In this document: in pieces, positions 5,873-13,392 of the stretch
How the letters are laid out: every line of letters starts with the position of its first letter
How positions within the stretch are numbered: position 1 is the first letter of the stretch
Source: Deltaproteobacteria bacterium
GTDB taxonomy: Bacteria > Desulfobacterota > Syntrophia > Syntrophales > UBA5619
Assembly: GCA_021372695.1 (NCBI GenBank)
Contig: JAJFTY010000039.1
Location: 1-19,363 of the forward strand
DNA length: 19,363 nt
Reading direction: 5' to 3'
Translations under genes and position numbers: made by a program
Notes under the pieces: model-generated
Databases searched by the model: none
Told to the model about the DNA's origin: nothing
Seen by the model: the letters and a program-made list of their open reading frames with translations, nothing else

Positions 5873-6253
5873 ATGAATACTGAGCTTTCGCAGGATTTTG
5901 GCGAATGCCTAACCGCCTCGGAGCTGGCTAAATTACTTAAACTTGACCGCAGGACTGTTGTTAAGTATGCTGACCGCTGGGGTGGTGTGGAAGTCACGCC
6001 CGGCACGTGGCGGTTCTTTGAAAAGAGAATACTGGAGGTCCTAAATGCCGAGCAAGGTTTTGAAAAGAGGCATATCACGATACAGGGCAAGTGTTACGGT
6101 TCAGGGGCAAACGCTTCAAAAACTCTATCCAGACATGAGCAAAAAGTCATATCAAGCAGCTCTGGTGTGGGAAAAGGAAACAAAAAAGGAGTTGGAAGAG
6201 AAACTATCCCAGATAAATTTGGCATCTTTGGCGGTAGGTCAGTGGTCCAATGA
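5873..6253 (+). CDS. Excisionase-like helix-turn-helix protein
   Basis: Residues about 12-55 form a MerR/excisionase-type HTH: LTASELAKLLKLDRRTVVKYADRW, then a wing-like turn with VTPGTWRFFEKRILEVL. The position just upstream of and overlapping the integrase supports a recombination directionality factor. The frame runs on to 126 aa. The last 70 residues (Ser/Lys/Gly-rich, not protein-like) are read across the integrase start in another frame, a 209-base overlap. Usual excisionases are about 65-80 aa, so the tail is unusual. Either it is real dual coding, or the real product ends early by a frameshift, perhaps near the TTTTGAAAAG at 6058-6067. A GGGAGG at 5858-5863 serves ATG 5873. Confidence 0.65.
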   Translation: MNTELSQDFGECLTASELAKLLKLDRRTVVKYADRWGGVEVTPGTWRFFEKRILEVLNAEQGFEKRHITIQGKCYGSGANASKTLSRHEQKVISSSSGVGKGNKKGVGRETIPDKFGIFGGRSVVQ

Positions 6254-7169
6254 ATACCTGACTGAGGCTGAAAACCGTTTTGCCAAAGACACGTTTCAGG
6301 AAAAGAAGGCGGCATTCACCAAATTCTATAAGGATACCGCTCTCCAGCGTGAATTTCCAGTTTATGATCTCACGATCACGATCTGCCGAAATTTTTTGCT
6401 GAAGCAAGCAAAGGAGAGATCAGGCTATGCCGCGAATAAGGACAGAAAGAATCTCGCTGCCGCATGGAGATGGGGCTTTGATAACATGGAAGGGTGGCCC
6501 AAGGGTGTCAATCCCTTCCTCTCGGTAAAGAAATTTCCGGAAGAGCGGCAACCGAGATATGTTCCATCTGAAGAAGACTTCTGGAAGGTCTATGAACAGG
6601 CAGAAGGCCAAGACAAGGTGATGCTGCTGACATTTCTCCATTTGGCGGCTAGGAGAACAGAGGTATTTCAAATAAAATGGTCGGGTGTTGATTTTATTAA
6701 CAGCCGGATTTGCCTTTGGACAAAAAAGAGAGAAGGCGGCCACAAGGAATTTGATTGGCTTCCCATGACATCGGATCTTCGACAAGCATTGCTCCAATGG
6801 AGAGAAGAAAGATTGCGACAGCCGACCGAGGACAAGGAACACGCTTTCGTTTGCCTGGATGAAACACCTTTTTGTGAAAAGTATTACGGAAAACCGTTTA
6901 TTCATCGACAGCATCTCATGGAGCGCCTGTGTATTAAGGCCAAGGTCAAGCCTTTCGGGTTCCATGGGATCAGGCATCTGACGGCATCGATACTGTACCA
7001 AAAAGGTTACGCCCTTTCGGTCATCCAGACGATCTTGAGACATGCGAGTCCGAATACGACGGCTCGTTACATCCATAGTCTCGGGTTGGAAGAAACAAGG
7101 GGAGCGCTTGAGGAAGGCCTTAAGGGCCCTGCCCAAGTAATCGAATTCAAAAACGCAAACGACGGATAA
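6045..7169 (+). CDS. int: Tyrosine recombinase / phage-type integrase
   Basis: A full-length integrase of 374 aa that cuts and rejoins the tRNA attachment site. Residues 1-60 are the arm-type DNA-binding domain (GISRYRASVTV) and about 65-165 the core-binding SAM-like domain. The catalytic domain carries R204 (in RRTEVFQIKW), a lysine near 228, H307-x-x-R310 (HGIRHLTAS), H333 (LRHAS) and the nucleophile Y342 (ARYIHSL). All expected active-site residues are present, so the enzyme should be active. The ATG at 6045 has GGAGGT at 6034-6039 and lies inside the upstream HTH frame. The gene ends about 100 bases from tRNA-Glu, the expected place for a tRNA-targeting integrase. Confidence 0.95.
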   Translation: MPSKVLKRGISRYRASVTVQGQTLQKLYPDMSKKSYQAALVWEKETKKELEEKLSQINLASLAVGQWSNEYLTEAENRFAKDTFQEKKAAFTKFYKDTALQREFPVYDLTITICRNFLLKQAKERSGYAANKDRKNLAAAWRWGFDNMEGWPKGVNPFLSVKKFPEERQPRYVPSEEDFWKVYEQAEGQDKVMLLTFLHLAARRTEVFQIKWSGVDFINSRICLWTKKREGGHKEFDWLPMTSDLRQALLQWREERLRQPTEDKEHAFVCLDETPFCEKYYGKPFIHRQHLMERLCIKAKVKPFGFHGIRHLTASILYQKGYALSVIQTILRHASPNTTARYIHSLGLEETRGALEEGLKGPAQVIEFKNANDG

Positions 7170-7176
7170 AAAAAGC

Positions 7177-7208
7177 CCCCAGAGGTGGCATCTCTGAGGG
7201 TGTCTTTT
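7177..7208 (+). terminator. Intrinsic terminator after int
   Basis: CCC-CAGAG (7177-7184) pairs with CTCTG-A-GGG (7192-7200), with one bulged A and a 7-base loop. A T-rich tail TGTCTTTT (7201-7208) follows, 8 bases after the integrase stop codon. An A-run just before the stem would let it work weakly in the other direction too. Confidence 0.65.
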
Positions 7209-7226
7209 GTGTCCAGACTTGTGTCC
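7207..7226. repeat. Direct repeats, possible integrase arm sites
   Basis: TTGTGTCC occurs at 7207-7214 and again at 7219-7226, a 12-base period, between the integrase gene and the attachment site. Short direct repeats here commonly serve as arm-type sites for the integrase N-terminal domain. The match is short, so this is tentative. Confidence 0.35.
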
Positions 7227-7271
7227 GGCACTATTTGATCGGGGCTATCAATTGTAACCCCTCATTATAAT

Positions 7272-7346
7272 TGGTAGTCCCAAGGGGAGTTGAACCCCTG
7301 CTTCCGGCGTGAGAGGCCAGCGTCCTAACCACTAGACGATGGGACC
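7272..7346 (-). tRNA. tRNA-Glu (anticodon CTC)
   Basis: Read on the minus strand this is a 75-base tRNA with encoded CCA. The acceptor stem GGTCCCA pairs with TGGGACT with a terminal G-U. The anticodon stem CTGGC/GCCGG encloses the loop CTCTCAC, giving anticodon CTC for the GAG codon. The T-loop reads TTCAACT, a mild variant of the usual TTCGANT, and its stem GGGGT/CCCTT closes with a G-U pair. The D-arm GTCTAGTGGTTAGGAC is typical of tRNA-Glu. Its 3' end faces the integrated element and is the likely attachment site; the gene is intact. It lies downstream of gltX on the same strand, so the enzyme and its substrate tRNA are neighbours. Confidence 0.95.
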
Positions 7347-7577
7347 ATCGATCATTAAAGGCAGAAAGGGAAACCGAAGCCCGGTTCGGTTTCGAATCCG
7401 CTGCCCCCGCCATCCTTGCGCGGGGGTCTTGTTTTTTAATGAATGCCGCCGAAATTGTCAAGGCCAAATTGAAGATCGCGGCGACCGAGGCCAAATCTTC
7501 GCTCCTCCAGGGAGCGAGCCGCATCGTCCCGGCTCGTTCGCTCCGCTTGGCCAACCGGAAAGCACGGGCCAGGATGC
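7347..7577. other. Spacer between tRNA-Glu and gltX with several hairpins
   Basis: No gene is seen. Three strong hairpins lie here: GAAACCGAA/TTCGGTTTC (7369-7377 with 7384-7392), the plus-strand terminator at 7404-7440, and TCGCTCC/GGAGCGA (7499-7505 with 7511-7517). The last lies about 60 bases beyond the gltX stop codon and may end or stabilise the gltX message, although it has no T tract. A clear promoter for the tRNA was not found; a weak TTTAAT lies about 7 bases before it on the minus strand. Confidence 0.5.
7404..7440 (+). terminator. Intrinsic terminator, plus strand
   Basis: CCCCCGC (7404-7410) pairs with GCGGGGG (7420-7426) around a 9-base loop. TCTTGTTTTTTAAT follows. This is a strong intrinsic terminator for rightward transcripts. 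It would stop readthrough from the element's integrase transcript before it runs antisense into gltX. Confidence 0.75.
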
Positions 7578-8987
7578 TCATCCGGCAGACGCGATCCGGT
7601 CGAGCGCCCGCCGGATCTTCCGGAGCACCTGCTCCTTCCCCAAGATGACCATCACCTCGTCGATTCCGGGGCTCACGGTCCTCCCCGTCAGGGCGACGCG
7701 GAGCGCCTGGGCGATCCATTTGAGCTTCGTTCCCCGCTCCTCGGCAAGCGCCCGCAGGAAGGCCTCAAGGCCGTCCTTGGTATAATCGGACACGCCGGGC
7801 AGCCGCTCCGCAACCGTTTCCAGATGGCCGGCATACTCCGGCGTCAGAAACTTCGCCGCCGCTTCCGGGTCATAATCGACCTCCTCCCGGAAATAGAAGG
7901 CGCCGGAATCGGCCATCTCCACGAGCGTCCGGGAGCGGGTCCGGAGGTTCTCCGTCACCTGCGCGACGTAGCGGCGATCCGAGACATCGAAGCCCTTCTT
8001 TTCCCAGAAGGGCATCGCCAACTCCAGCAGTTTTTCCGCGGGACAGGCCGTGATGTAATGCTGGTTCAGCCAGAGGAGTTTCTCCGGATTGAAGATCGCG
8101 GGCGACTTCCCCACCGCTTCGAGCGAAAATGCCGCGACCAGTTCCTCCGGCGTAAAGATCTCCTGGTCCCCATGCGACCAGCCGAGGCGGACCAGGTAGT
8201 TCACCAGCGCCTCGGGCAGATAGCCCATCTCCTGATAGGCCATCACCGATGTGGCCCCGTGCCTCTTGCTGAGGCGGGCGCGGTCCGCGCCGAGAATCAT
8301 CGGCACATGGCCGAAGAGCGGCACCTCATACCCCAGCGCTTCGTAGATCAGGATCTGCTTCGGGGTGTTGTTCACATGGTCGTCGCCCCGGATGACATGG
8401 GTGATCCCCATCTGGGCGTCATCGACGACCACCGCGAAGTTGTAGGTCGGATATCCGTCGGCCCGCTCGATGATCAAATCGTCCAGCTCCTCGTTGTTGA
8501 AGGAGATGTTGCCCTTGATCAGATCGTGCACGACCGTCACGCCCACCTCCGGGCAGCGGAACCGAACGACCGAATCGTGCGACCGGCAGAGCCCCTTTTC
8601 CCGGCAGGTGCCGTCGTATTTGGGTTTGCGGCCCTCGGCGAGGGCCTTTTTCCGCTGCGCCTCCAGCTCCTCGGGCGTGCAGGTGCAGTAATAGGCCTTC
8701 CCCTCATCGATCAGCTTCTGGACCATCTCCCGATGGATCTCCACCCGCTCCGCCTGGAAAAAGGGACCTTCGTCCCAGTTGAGGCCGAGCCAGTTCATCG
8801 CATCCAGGATCGCCTGCGTCGACTCCTCCGTCGAGCGCTGCTGATCGGTATCCTCGACCCGGAGCACGAACGTCCCGGCCATCCGTCGCGTGTAAAGCCA
8901 GTTGAACAGGGCCGTCCGGGCGCCGCCGATGTGGAGGTAGCCCGTCGGCGACGGGGCAAAGCGTGTTCTGATCTTCTCTTCCGTCAT
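7578..8987 (-). CDS. gltX: Glutamyl-tRNA synthetase
   Basis: This enzyme charges tRNA-Glu with glutamate (class Ib aminoacyl-tRNA synthetase), 469 aa and full length. It has [16 protein letters not shown] with the HIGH-type motif at residues 19-22, and VEDTD near 44-48. A zinc-binding insertion has C101, C103 and C128, followed by another cysteine at 134. GDDHVNNTP lies at about 201-209, and the KMSKS-type loop is LSKRHG at 239-244. The C-terminal anticodon-binding domain runs to the end. Whether it is discriminating or also charges tRNA-Gln cannot be told from sequence reading alone. A promoter for it lies at 9053-9081. The tRNA-Glu gene downstream on the same strand is its own substrate. 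Confidence 0.97.
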   Translation of the reverse strand: MTEEKIRTRFAPSPTGYLHIGGARTALFNWLYTRRMAGTFVLRVEDTDQQRSTEESTQAILDAMNWLGLNWDEGPFFQAERVEIHREMVQKLIDEGKAYYCTCTPEELEAQRKKALAEGRKPKYDGTCREKGLCRSHDSVVRFRCPEVGVTVVHDLIKGNISFNNEELDDLIIERADGYPTYNFAVVVDDAQMGITHVIRGDDHVNNTPKQILIYEALGYEVPLFGHVPMILGADRARLSKRHGATSVMAYQEMGYLPEALVNYLVRLGWSHGDQEIFTPEELVAAFSLEAVGKSPAIFNPEKLLWLNQHYITACPAEKLLELAMPFWEKKGFDVSDRRYVAQVTENLRTRSRTLVEMADSGAFYFREEVDYDPEAAAKFLTPEYAGHLETVAERLPGVSDYTKDGLEAFLRALAEERGTKLKWIAQALRVALTGRTVSPGIDEVMVILGKEQVLRKIRRALDRIASAG

Positions 8988-9052
8988 CTCATCACCTGCG
9001 GAGTCTTCCCGCCGGGACCGGGTCTCCGGAACCGGCTGGGAGTTTTTTCGCC

Positions 9053-9081
9053 ATATAGGGCCTCGTCCGCCTTTTTGTCAA
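9053..9081 (-). promoter_or_regulatory. Sigma-70 promoter for gltX
   Basis: On the minus strand a perfect TTGACA (9076-9081) is followed after 17 bases by CTATAT (9053-9058). Transcription would start near 9045, giving a leader of about 58 bases before the gltX ATG. The -35 box lies in an 8-bp hairpin sequence, TCCGCCTT/AAGGCGGA (9066-9073 with 9080-9087). Confidence 0.7.
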
Positions 9082-9336
9082 GGCGGATTTCACCAACCCT
9101 GCCAAAGCCTTAGCCGTGCTCTCCGGTCCGGCCTTTCCGGAAGCGTCCGGTTTCATCCGCCCTCTTTCGCGAAGAGTCCGAAAAACGGCATCGGGTGAAC
9201 GGTCCGGCCATGAAGATTTTATTTGTATTTACCTCCGGTTCCGTTTATGTATGTCCCCGGGAAACGGACGGCCCTTTGGATCAGCCCCGGGCGAGAAACT
9301 GGAGCTTCCGGGCCGCCGGACGAAGATAAATTATCC

Positions 9337-9365
9337 TTGACAATGCGGCAGGATTGTAATTTACT
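9337..9365 (+). promoter_or_regulatory. Sigma-70 promoter for the yceD-rpmF-fab unit
   Basis: TTGACA (9337-9342), a 17-base spacer and TTTACT (9360-9365). The transcript would begin near 9372 and carry a leader of about 50 bases before the yceD start. It is the only good promoter seen ahead of the cluster. Confidence 0.65.
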
Positions 9366-9419
9366 TCGACCCTTTATACGGCACCCCTGTTGGGGGGTCG
9401 AAACGCGAAAGAGAAGATT

Positions 9420-9950
9420 TTGAAGATCAACATCAACAAGATCCCCGAGGGGGGGATGCCCCTTCGGTTCGAGAAGGATGCGGAGTGGTTCCGGGAAAAC
9501 CTGACAGGAACGGCCCCCTGCGATTTCCTGCCCGGCCGCATCGACGTCGTCTGCACCGTGCGCCGGATGAAGGAGAACGTCTTCATCGAGGGGACCATTG
9601 CGACGACCGGGGAGATGCCCTGCTGCCGTTGCCTGGAGACGGCGCACCTTCAGCTCCGCTCCACCTTCAAGTACACGTTTGCCCCTTCGCCCGGCCAGCC
9701 GGGGGAGGAGATGGAACTGAGCGCCGAGGATCTCGATTTCGCCTATTATGAAGGTGAGATCATCGATCTGGATGCGTTGATCATGGAGCAGATCCTGCTG
9801 CAGATCCCGATCAAACCGCTCTGCACGGACCTCTGCCGGGGCCTCTGTCCCCACTGCGGCATCAACCTGAATACGGCAAGCTGCAACTGCAAAGATGAGT
9901 TTTTCGATGAAAGGCTTGCCGCGCTGAAAAAATTGAAGGGTCAACCTTAG
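9420..9950 (+). CDS. yceD: YceD/DUF177 family protein
   Basis: A 176-aa protein of the family linked to 23S rRNA accumulation, found next to rpmF in most bacteria. The start is taken as TTG 9420, which gives the family's usual opening (MKININKIPEGG). An upstream TTG at 9390 would add ten unrelated residues. The middle has a CCRCLE motif (about 67-72). The end has the diagnostic cysteine cluster C-T-D-L-C-x-G-L-C-x-x-C-G-x-N, suggesting metal binding. It is followed after 16 bases by rpmF, as expected. The exact molecular role of the family is still unclear. Confidence 0.85.
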   Translation: MKININKIPEGGMPLRFEKDAEWFRENLTGTAPCDFLPGRIDVVCTVRRMKENVFIEGTIATTGEMPCCRCLETAHLQLRSTFKYTFAPSPGQPGEEMELSAEDLDFAYYEGEIIDLDALIMEQILLQIPIKPLCTDLCRGLCPHCGINLNTASCNCKDEFFDERLAALKKLKGQP

Positions 9951-9966
9951 AGAGAGAGGATACGTC

Positions 9967-10152
9967 ATGCCAAACCCAATCAAGAGACATTCCAAATCCA
10001 GGAAGAACACCCGAAGGGCGCACGATTTTCTGAAGCCGGTTTCGGCCTCCGAATGTCCGCAGTGCCACACGCCCAAGCTCCCCCACCATATCTGCCCGAA
10101 TTGCGGCACCTACAAGGGCAGGGAAATCGTCCCGATTGAAAAAGCTTCCTGA
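9967..10152 (+). CDS. rpmF: Ribosomal protein L32
   Basis: A 61-aa component of the large ribosomal subunit. The start MPNPIKRHSKSRKNTRRAHD is the family signature. Residues about 35-53 form a zinc ribbon with CPQC and CPNC, so this is the zinc-binding (C+) form. It has its own GAGAGAGGA-type ribosome site just before ATG 9967. In most relatives plsX and fabH follow; here fabD comes next, after 22 bases. Confidence 0.95.
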   Translation: MPNPIKRHSKSRKNTRRAHDFLKPVSASECPQCHTPKLPHHICPNCGTYKGREIVPIEKAS

Positions 10153-10174
10153 AGCTTCGGACGGGGAAACGAAC

Positions 10175-11116
10175 ATGGGTCGATTCGGTCTTGTCTTTCC
10201 TGGGCAGGGCGCGCAGCATCCCGGCATGGGTGAGGACCTTTACCGGGGACATGAGAGCGTGAGAGAGCTCTTCTCCGCTGCGGGGGAGATCCTCGGCAAG
10301 GACATGGCCTCCCTCTGCTTCACGGGGCCTCAGGAACTCCTGGACCTCACCACGAACACCCAGATCGCGGTCCTCTTGGCGGATCTGGCCGCCTGGCTGG
10401 CTTTCTCCGAACGGGTGAAGGTGAAGTCTGTCGTGATGGCGGGTCACAGCCTGGGAGAGTACGCGGCGCTCCACGCGGCCGGCGCCATCGGCCGGCGCGA
10501 AGTCTTCACCCTGGTCCAGAAGCGGGCGCTGTTCCACCAGGAAGCCGTCCCGGTGGGCGAAAGCGCGATGGCGGCCATCCTGGGCCTCCCGCGGGCGGAG
10601 GTGGAGGCGCTCTGCCGCTCTTGCGACCGTGAGGGCCATGCCGTGGCCCTCTCCATCGAAAATGCTCCGGGACAGATCGTCATCTCCGGACACACCGCAG
10701 CCGTCTCCGAGGTGATGGCCGCGGCGGCAAGCCGGCCGGAGATCCGCGCGGTTCTTCTTCCGATCAGCGTCCCCTGCCACTCCCGGCTGCTGGCTCAGGC
10801 GGCGAAGCGATTTGCCGAGGAGCTCGCCGCCGTCGAATTCCGGGATTGCGACGTTCCCGTGATTCCCAACTGCGACCCCGCCGTCCTCCACGCCCGGGAG
10901 CGGACAAAGGAGCTGCTCATCCAGCAGATCGTCTCCCCCGTCCGGTGGGTGGAGACGATCGAAAAAATGGCGCAGATGGGCGTCGATACCGTCGTGGAGC
11001 TCGGCCCCAAGAGGATCCTCTCCGGGCTGATCCGCCGGATCGACAGGAAGCTCCGCCTGCTCAACGTCGAAGACGAAGCGTCGCTGGAGAAGACCGTGGC
11101 GGCATTGAACGGCTGA
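10175..11116 (+). CDS. fabD: Malonyl-CoA:ACP transacylase
   Basis: This enzyme moves malonyl from CoA to acyl carrier protein, the entry step for chain extension in type II fatty acid synthesis. It is 313 aa, with FPGQGAQ at residues 8-14, the nucleophile S92 in GHSLGEYAA, R117 which holds the malonyl carboxylate, and the catalytic H202 in PCHSR. ENAPGQIVISG (162-172) is also typical. The start ATG 10175 follows GGGGAAA; a longer open frame from 10136 overlaps rpmF and adds an unrelated leader. acpP, its substrate, lies 80 bases downstream. Confidence 0.95.
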   Translation: MGRFGLVFPGQGAQHPGMGEDLYRGHESVRELFSAAGEILGKDMASLCFTGPQELLDLTTNTQIAVLLADLAAWLAFSERVKVKSVVMAGHSLGEYAALHAAGAIGRREVFTLVQKRALFHQEAVPVGESAMAAILGLPRAEVEALCRSCDREGHAVALSIENAPGQIVISGHTAAVSEVMAAAASRPEIRAVLLPISVPCHSRLLAQAAKRFAEELAAVEFRDCDVPVIPNCDPAVLHARERTKELLIQQIVSPVRWVETIEKMAQMGVDTVVELGPKRILSGLIRRIDRKLRLLNVEDEASLEKTVAALNG

Positions 11117-11156
11117 AGGGGAGAAACCGGCCGCACCTTATTTTGTGCAATGATAT

Positions 11157-11171
11157 CCCTGCCCGGCAGGG
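11157..11171 (+). promoter_or_regulatory. Hairpin between fabD and acpP
   Basis: CCCTGC (11157-11162) pairs with GCAGGG (11166-11171) around a 3-base loop. CTTAATCC follows, not a T tract. It probably sets message stability or partial termination ahead of the highly expressed acpP gene, whose ribosome site begins 12 bases later. Confidence 0.35.
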
Positions 11172-11196
11172 CTTAATCCGACAGGAGGAAATTTAC

Positions 11197-11442
11197 ATGA
11201 CACTTGAAGAAAAGGTCATCGCCATTATCATGGAGCAACTGGATGTCACCCGGGAAGAGTGTCTTCCCGAGGCGTCGTTCATCGACGATCTGGGGGCCGA
11301 TTCCCTGGACCTGGTCGAATTGATCATGGAGATGGAGGAGACCTTCTCCATCCAGATCACCGACAACGAACTGCAGCAGATCCGTACGATCAAGGATGTT
11401 CTGGACTACCTCAAGAACAAGGGCGTCACGTGGCATGAGTGA
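11197..11442 (+). CDS. acpP: Acyl carrier protein
   Basis: An 81-aa acidic four-helix carrier for growing acyl chains. The phosphopantetheine attachment serine is in GADSLDLVEL (S at about residue 37). The protein is otherwise typical in length and charge; the C-terminus GVTWHE is slightly extended. ATG 11197 has AGGAGG at 11183-11188. It lies between fabD and fabF. The reductase gene fabG, which commonly sits just before acpP, is not present here. Confidence 0.93.
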   Translation: MTLEEKVIAIIMEQLDVTREECLPEASFIDDLGADSLDLVELIMEMEETFSIQITDNELQQIRTIKDVLDYLKNKGVTWHE

Positions 11443-11520
11443 CAGCCAGGGGCCTGTGACGCAGGCGGAGGAAGGCCGGGTTTCGAGCCGCTCTCCGCTT
11501 TTGCGCAGAAGGAGGCGCGT

Positions 11521-12762
11521 TTGAAAAGAAGGGTGGTCATCACGGGCATGGGCGCCGTCACACCGCTCGGCAACAGCGTCGCAGAAACCTGGGAGGGGAT
11601 CTGCCAGGGGAGATCCGGTATAGGCCCCCTGACCCGTTTCGACTGCGCGGAGTTCGAGACCAGGATTGCCGGCGAGCTCAAGGGTTTTGACCCGCTTACG
11701 TACGTGAACAAGAAAGAGCTACGCCGTTTCGACGATTTCATCATCTACGCCCTGGCTGCCGCCGACATGGCCGTGAACGACGCGAAGCTCACGGTCGGTG
11801 AGGCCGGAGCGGAGCGGACCGGCGTCATCGTCGGCACCGGCGTCGGCGGCCTCACCACGATCGAGAATGAAAAGCTGGCGATCACCCAGGGCGGCCCCCG
11901 GAAGATGTCCCCCTTCACCATCCCCGCGATCCTCTCGAACCTCGCTGCCGGCCATGTCTCGATCCGCTTCGGGGCCAAAGGTCCGATCGGTTGCCCCGTG
12001 GCGGCCTGCGCCGCCGGCACCTGCGGGATCGGGGACGCCGCCCGGATGATCGAAGGCGGCTATGCCGACGTGATGATTGCCGGGGGTGTGGAGGCGGCGA
12101 TCACCCCGATGTGCGTGTCGGGATTCAACGCCATGCGGGCGCTCTCCAAACGGAACGACGAGCCGCAGAGGGCGAGCCGCCCCTTCGACCGCGACCGCGA
12201 CGGCTTCGTGGTGGGCGAGGGCGCCGGCATCGTCGTCCTCGAGTCCCTGGCCCATGCGCTGGAACGGGGCGCCCGGATCCTCGGGGAGTTCGCCGGCTAC
12301 GGCCTCACGGCCGACGCCTTTCACATGGCCGCACCGCCGCCCGGACACGAGGGCGCGGCCCGGGCCATGAAGGCGGCCCTCCGGGATGCGGGAATGGCCC
12401 CCTCCGCCATCGATTACATCAACGCCCACGGGACCTCCACCCCCCTGAACGATGGGTATGAAGCCCAGGCCATCAGGACGGTCTTTCAGGAACATGCGGG
12501 TACGGTGGCCGTGAGCTCCACCAAGTCGATGACCGGCCACATGTTCGGGGCGGCCGGCGGCGTGGAGGCGATCTTCTGCCTGAAGGCGATCGGCGAGGGG
12601 ATACTCCCCCCGACGATCAATCTGGATCATCCGGACCCGGAATGCGATCTGAACCACGTGGCAAACCAGGCGAGAAGGCAGGAGATCCGGACCGCCATGT
12701 CCAACACCTTCGGGTTCGGCGGAGTGAACGCCGTCCTGATCTTCCGGAAGTGGGAGGGTTAG
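11521..12762 (+). CDS. fabF: 3-oxoacyl-ACP synthase II
   Basis: A condensing enzyme that extends acyl-ACP with malonyl-ACP, 413 aa. The catalytic triad is visible: C163 (AACAAGTCGIGDAARMI), H303 (NAHGTSTPLND) and H340 (TKSMTGHMFGAAGG), with K335. The nucleophile region reads CAAGT where CATGT is usual, a mild change. The start is TTG 11521, supported by AAGGAGG at 11509-11515 and by the standard first residues KRRVVITGMG. The gene is followed after 2 bases by rpiB. With fabH absent from the cluster, this could be the only ketosynthase locally, but fabH may be elsewhere. Confidence 0.95.
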   Translation: MKRRVVITGMGAVTPLGNSVAETWEGICQGRSGIGPLTRFDCAEFETRIAGELKGFDPLTYVNKKELRRFDDFIIYALAAADMAVNDAKLTVGEAGAERTGVIVGTGVGGLTTIENEKLAITQGGPRKMSPFTIPAILSNLAAGHVSIRFGAKGPIGCPVAACAAGTCGIGDAARMIEGGYADVMIAGGVEAAITPMCVSGFNAMRALSKRNDEPQRASRPFDRDRDGFVVGEGAGIVVLESLAHALERGARILGEFAGYGLTADAFHMAAPPPGHEGAARAMKAALRDAGMAPSAIDYINAHGTSTPLNDGYEAQAIRTVFQEHAGTVAVSSTKSMTGHMFGAAGGVEAIFCLKAIGEGILPPTINLDHPDPECDLNHVANQARRQEIRTAMSNTFGFGGVNAVLIFRKWEG

Positions 12763-12764
12763 CG

Positions 12765-13229
12765 ATGCCGGCAGAGCAGATCATCATCGCCGCCGATCAC
12801 GGCGGCTATTCGCTGAAGGAGGCGCTCAAGCCGCGCCTTCCGGAGCTGGGTCTCGCCGTGACGGACATCGGCACGGACAGCGACCAGGCGGTCGATTACC
12901 CCGACTACGGCGAAGAGGCCGCGGCCGCCGTTTCCGCGGGCCGCTTCGCGCGGGGAATCCTGATCTGCGGCTCCGGCGTGGGCATGTCCATCGTCGCCAA
13001 CCGCTTCCCAGGCGTCCGGGCCGCCCTCTGCCTCGACGCGGAGACGGCGCGCCTGAGCCGGATGCACAACGACGCCAACATGCTGGTTCTTGCCGGAAGG
13101 AAGACGGACCCGGAGACGGCTTTTGGGATCGTCCGGACCTGGCTTACAACCCCCTTCGAAGGGGGGCGCCACCAGCGGCGGCTGGACAAGATCCACGTCC
13201 TGGAAAAGAAATTGAACGGAGGCCACTAA
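12765..13229 (+). CDS. rpiB: Ribose-5-phosphate isomerase B
   Basis: Interconverts ribose-5-phosphate and ribulose-5-phosphate; 154 aa, of RpiB/LacAB family length. It shows the IAADHGGYSLKE start, the DYPDYGE segment (about 44-50), the active-site CGSGVGMSIVANRFPGVRAA (cysteine near 69) and the NDANMLVLAGRK motif. Ribulose-5-phosphate is also a substrate of RibBA, encoded downstream in the same cluster. It nearly abuts fabF and ends before a REP-like element. Confidence 0.95.
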   Translation: MPAEQIIIAADHGGYSLKEALKPRLPELGLAVTDIGTDSDQAVDYPDYGEEAAAAVSAGRFARGILICGSGVGMSIVANRFPGVRAALCLDAETARLSRMHNDANMLVLAGRKTDPETAFGIVRTWLTTPFEGGRHQRRLDKIHVLEKKLNGGH

Positions 13230-13325
13230 TTATTGCTCCGGCGGCAATACATGGCCAATTCCGTCATTACTACGAAAGCTGCGCGAAGATGTAACGGTGT
13301 CCACTCAGATGAACTCGCAGCCCGT

Positions 13326-13392
13326 CGTCACCCCGGCGAAGGCCGGGGTCCGGCGGTTTACATTCCTGGATACCGGCTTTCGCCGGTATGAC
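13326..13392. repeat. REP-like inverted palindrome pair
   Basis: Two related units of about 28 bases (13326-13353 and 13365-13392) lie in opposite orientation. Each is a perfect hairpin: ACCCCGGC-GAAG-GCCGGGGT (13330-13349) and ATACCGGC-TTTC-GCCGGTAT (13370-13389). The outer ends read CGTCA and TGACG. This is the form of dispersed palindromes common between genes in GC-rich proteobacteria. TTTTTT at about 13403-13408 follows, so the second hairpin may also stop rightward transcription. Confidence 0.7.

Larger units (their letters stand above)
1..7271 (+). mobile_element. Integrative element, right part (left end outside window)
   Basis: A tyrosine recombinase ends about 100 bases from the 3' end of a tRNA-Glu gene, the classic arrangement of a tRNA-targeted genomic island. 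The whole stretch is visibly more AT-rich than the chromosome to its right, and all its genes point toward the tRNA. Its cargo is mostly small regulators rather than metabolic enzymes. The right attachment site should lie inside the tRNA acceptor/T-arm (about 7272-7310). I found no second copy of this tRNA end elsewhere in the window, so the left boundary is probably beyond position 1. It is also possible that the leftmost genes are older chromosome and only part of this stretch is mobile. No conjugation, replication or phage structural genes are visible. Confidence 0.6.
8988..9419. other. Divergent intergenic region between gltX and yceD
   Basis: About 430 bases hold the start signals of the two diverging units. 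The minus-strand gltX promoter is at 9053-9081 and the plus-strand yceD promoter at 9337-9365. Between them, 9088-9336 shows no gene. It contains a TCCGTTT/AAACGGA inverted repeat (near 9239-9266) whose meaning I cannot tell. Confidence 0.6.

Noticed and set aside
7385..7412. tRNA-like tail TTCGAATCC ... CCCCGCCA on the plus strand
   Set aside because: The T-stem does not pair properly, no 5' half exists, and the bases belong to two terminator-type hairpins.
7824..9113. Long plus-strand open frame of 429 codons
   Set aside because: It is the antisense shadow of gltX; high GC produces long frames on the opposite strand.
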